From Trichobilharzia szidati (taxonomy: Eukaryota > Platyhelminthes > Trematoda > Strigeidida > Schistosomatidae): a stretch of DNA of 64,000 nucleotides. Positions 62,313-64,000 of the stretch are shown piece by piece. The notes beneath the pieces are model-generated. The model worked only from the letters and a program-made list of their open reading frames with translations, made no database searches and had not been told where the DNA came from. The first letter of the stretch is position 1. Each line of letters starts with the position of its first letter. Location of the stretch: assembly GCA_944472155.2 (NCBI GenBank), contig OX235271.1:103615256-103679255 (forward strand), in the 5' to 3' direction. The translations under genes and the position numbers were made by a program.

Positions 62313-64000
62313 CTAGAATAGTTACAAGGAAAGCAATAAATCTATAAATTAAATTCAATTAAATTCATATACTTTGTTTTCATTAGATTGAATAAAAAGG
62401 TGATTAAATAAAAATTTGAATTCTTAGCTCTTAATAGCATTCAGATTATATATTCGTTTCAAATTTTGTTTTCTAGATTCTTTAATACTCACAAACACAC
62501 ACACACACAATTTATTTCATTTATTTTGACATGTGATTCATTGATGAGCAGTGAGTGAATCAACACTGAATGAATATTTTACTCAGAATTTTTGAAATGT
62601 GAATTCATTTATCTTCATTATCATATTTTCTTAAATTAATTCCCTTAAAATATATAACTTCAAGGTTCATTGGCTTTATTTCACAGTGTGTTGTGTTGTG
62701 TTTTATGTTGTATTTCGATTTTGTCGTCATCATTTCCCTCCTTATCTACTTCATCTTCGTCTTCTGTCACCTTATCGACAAAAAAGATAAATACTTTTAG
62801 CGATAGATGACATTATTCACAGTTGTGAAATGAGTTATTTCTTTTTTTTTGTGATTCTCATTTGCAATAAATCACAAATGGTTTGTCGCAGCAGTTTTTC
62901 TTCTGTTTTTTTCCCTCCCGTTTTTACTGTTGAAAACTTTATATTTATGTGCGAAAAAAAAGAGTGTGTTACTCCTTTCTTTAGTCGGGAAATTTGGTTA
63001 ATCAGTGTGTTATGTAGACGTAAATGACAAGTAAATTGTCATGATGAATTGTTTACTGAATAAATACTGAAACTGCCATGTTTCATTATCACTAGTATAC
63101 ATAAATTTATTCTAGGATAGCTATGGACTGTTACTTTTTCTTTATGCCTTGTGTAACACTGTGCAATAATGTTGTTAGATGATTAGAGGTGATCAGTGAG
63201 GAGCGCTTCTTGGCACTCGTCAGTCAGCCAGAAGTATCTGCAGTCTCGAAGGAACTCCCATCCTCACTGAGATTCAAATCCGAGTCAACCAGAGCTACAG
63301 TCAGAGACGACACTAGTGCGCTATTCTGGCTCGTGACCGACCTCCTCCTGAATGAATGTACTATGTACGATGGATGGACACTAGGTAGCAACTAATTTAT
63401 TGCGTCTAGTCCTTGGCGCTGGCACAGACTGAATTCTACCAGTCAAGTGGAACATGAAATAAATAGCACAGAAATATGATATAAGTAGTGCTGAAACAAA
63501 AAGCATGCCTACCTTCGGTGAAAATGAATATACTAGGAAGTAGATAATTCAGTTAACTATAATAATAATAAGAAATGTGAAATACGTATACGTATACTAA
63601 AATACATACTAAGTAATGAGCGTTAAAAGCAGTTGAAAAACAAATTTATATTTACCATCTAATCTAGTCATGTAATAAAAGTGAAAATATAATTTGCTTG
63701 ACAAAATTTAAGGCTGATTAGATAGATTAACAAAGCTTTGGTTTGTTTTTAGGTTATATAAATTTTGTCTTAATTTATGAGGTCCATTAATACAACCGAA
63801 AGCTAATATTTTAATACCAAGGGACTCAAATAAAATCAAATTAAACAACTGAATTACATACCTACCAACTGTACACTAAAATCCCTACTGCCATAAATAT
63901 ATGTCTGTTTACCCTATCACCAATATGGAAAATCTCAGACTTCATACTCTTCCAACCTTTTAATTCCTTAATTTGGAAATTTCGAAGGTATTATAAGTTC
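62313..64000. other. Upstream flank or 5' intron of the kinesin gene
   Basis: Apart from the family C copy (63185-63450) and a CACACA run near 62490, nothing is recognised. The acceptor-like sequence before the ATG at 62312 suggests that part of this region is intron, with an earlier exon further upstream. Confidence 0.5.
63185..63450. repeat. Family C repeat copy, partly tRNA-like
   Basis: TTGGCACTCGTCAGTCAGCC, GAAGGAACTCCC, GAGATTCAAATCC (B-box-like) and, to the right, TCTAGTCCTTGGCGC and GACTGAATTCTACCAGTCAAG match family C parts at 11640-11860, rearranged. Upstream flank of the gene as recognised. Confidence 0.55.

Noticed and set aside
1..64000. CRISPR arrays, bacterial operons, prophage or ribosomal RNA
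   Set aside because: No regular spacer-repeat array, operon structure or rRNA sequence; exon-intron structure and retroelements show a eukaryotic nuclear genome.

Overview
The window looks like nuclear DNA of a flatworm, most probably a blood fluke (Schistosoma or a close trematode). It is AT-rich and non-coding over most of its length. It carries hammerhead-ribozyme SINEs of the Sm-alpha type, RTE- and CR1-like non-LTR retrotransposons, and Penelope-like elements (PLEs), a mix typical of schistosomes. The species cannot be named from the sequence alone.

I find evidence for only one host gene. It is on the minus strand and spans almost the whole window, from the first recognised exon at 62312 down to at least 779. 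Twelve exons join in compatible reading phase with consensus GT..AG sites, giving about 3.36 kb of coding sequence (about 1,118 codons). The product is a kinesin of the KIF26/VAB-8 (kinesin-11) type. It has a Ser/Gln- and basic-rich N-terminus (exons 1-2), a divergent motor domain (exons 3 to start of 8), and a long low-complexity tail (exons 8-12). The ATPase motifs of the motor are degraded, as in other KIF26 proteins. Exon 6 is one base out of frame inside the motor, so the locus as sequenced cannot be translated straight through. The 5' and 3' ends of the gene are uncertain.

Layout by decreasing coordinate (gene 5' to 3'): 64000-62313 is upstream flank with one old repeat. 62312-62080 is exon 1. 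62079-42634 is a 19.4-kb intron full of transposons: a PLE with inverted arms, an RTE copy, a CR1-like copy, paired hammerhead SINEs and a (CTA)24 microsatellite. 42633-38747 holds exons 2-4, with an RTE 3' end and an inverted-repeat element in intron 2. 38746-24801 is a 13.9-kb intron with an RTE copy, two PLE copies and several tRNA-derived SINEs. 24800-11233 holds exons 5-10. 11232-1673 is a 9.6-kb intron with CR1-like, PLE and hammerhead-SINE copies. 1672-779 holds exons 11-12, and 701-527 may be a terminal exon.

The most interesting non-host material is ribozyme-related. There are three kinds of hammerhead-like motif: Sm-alpha-like SINEs; a second tRNA-headed SINE family, often found as facing (head-to-head) pairs and with recurrent core mutations at C3 or U4; and short motifs whose stem III is the palindrome ACGT or AGCT and which could only close as dimers. 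All transposon copies I could read are truncated or decayed.
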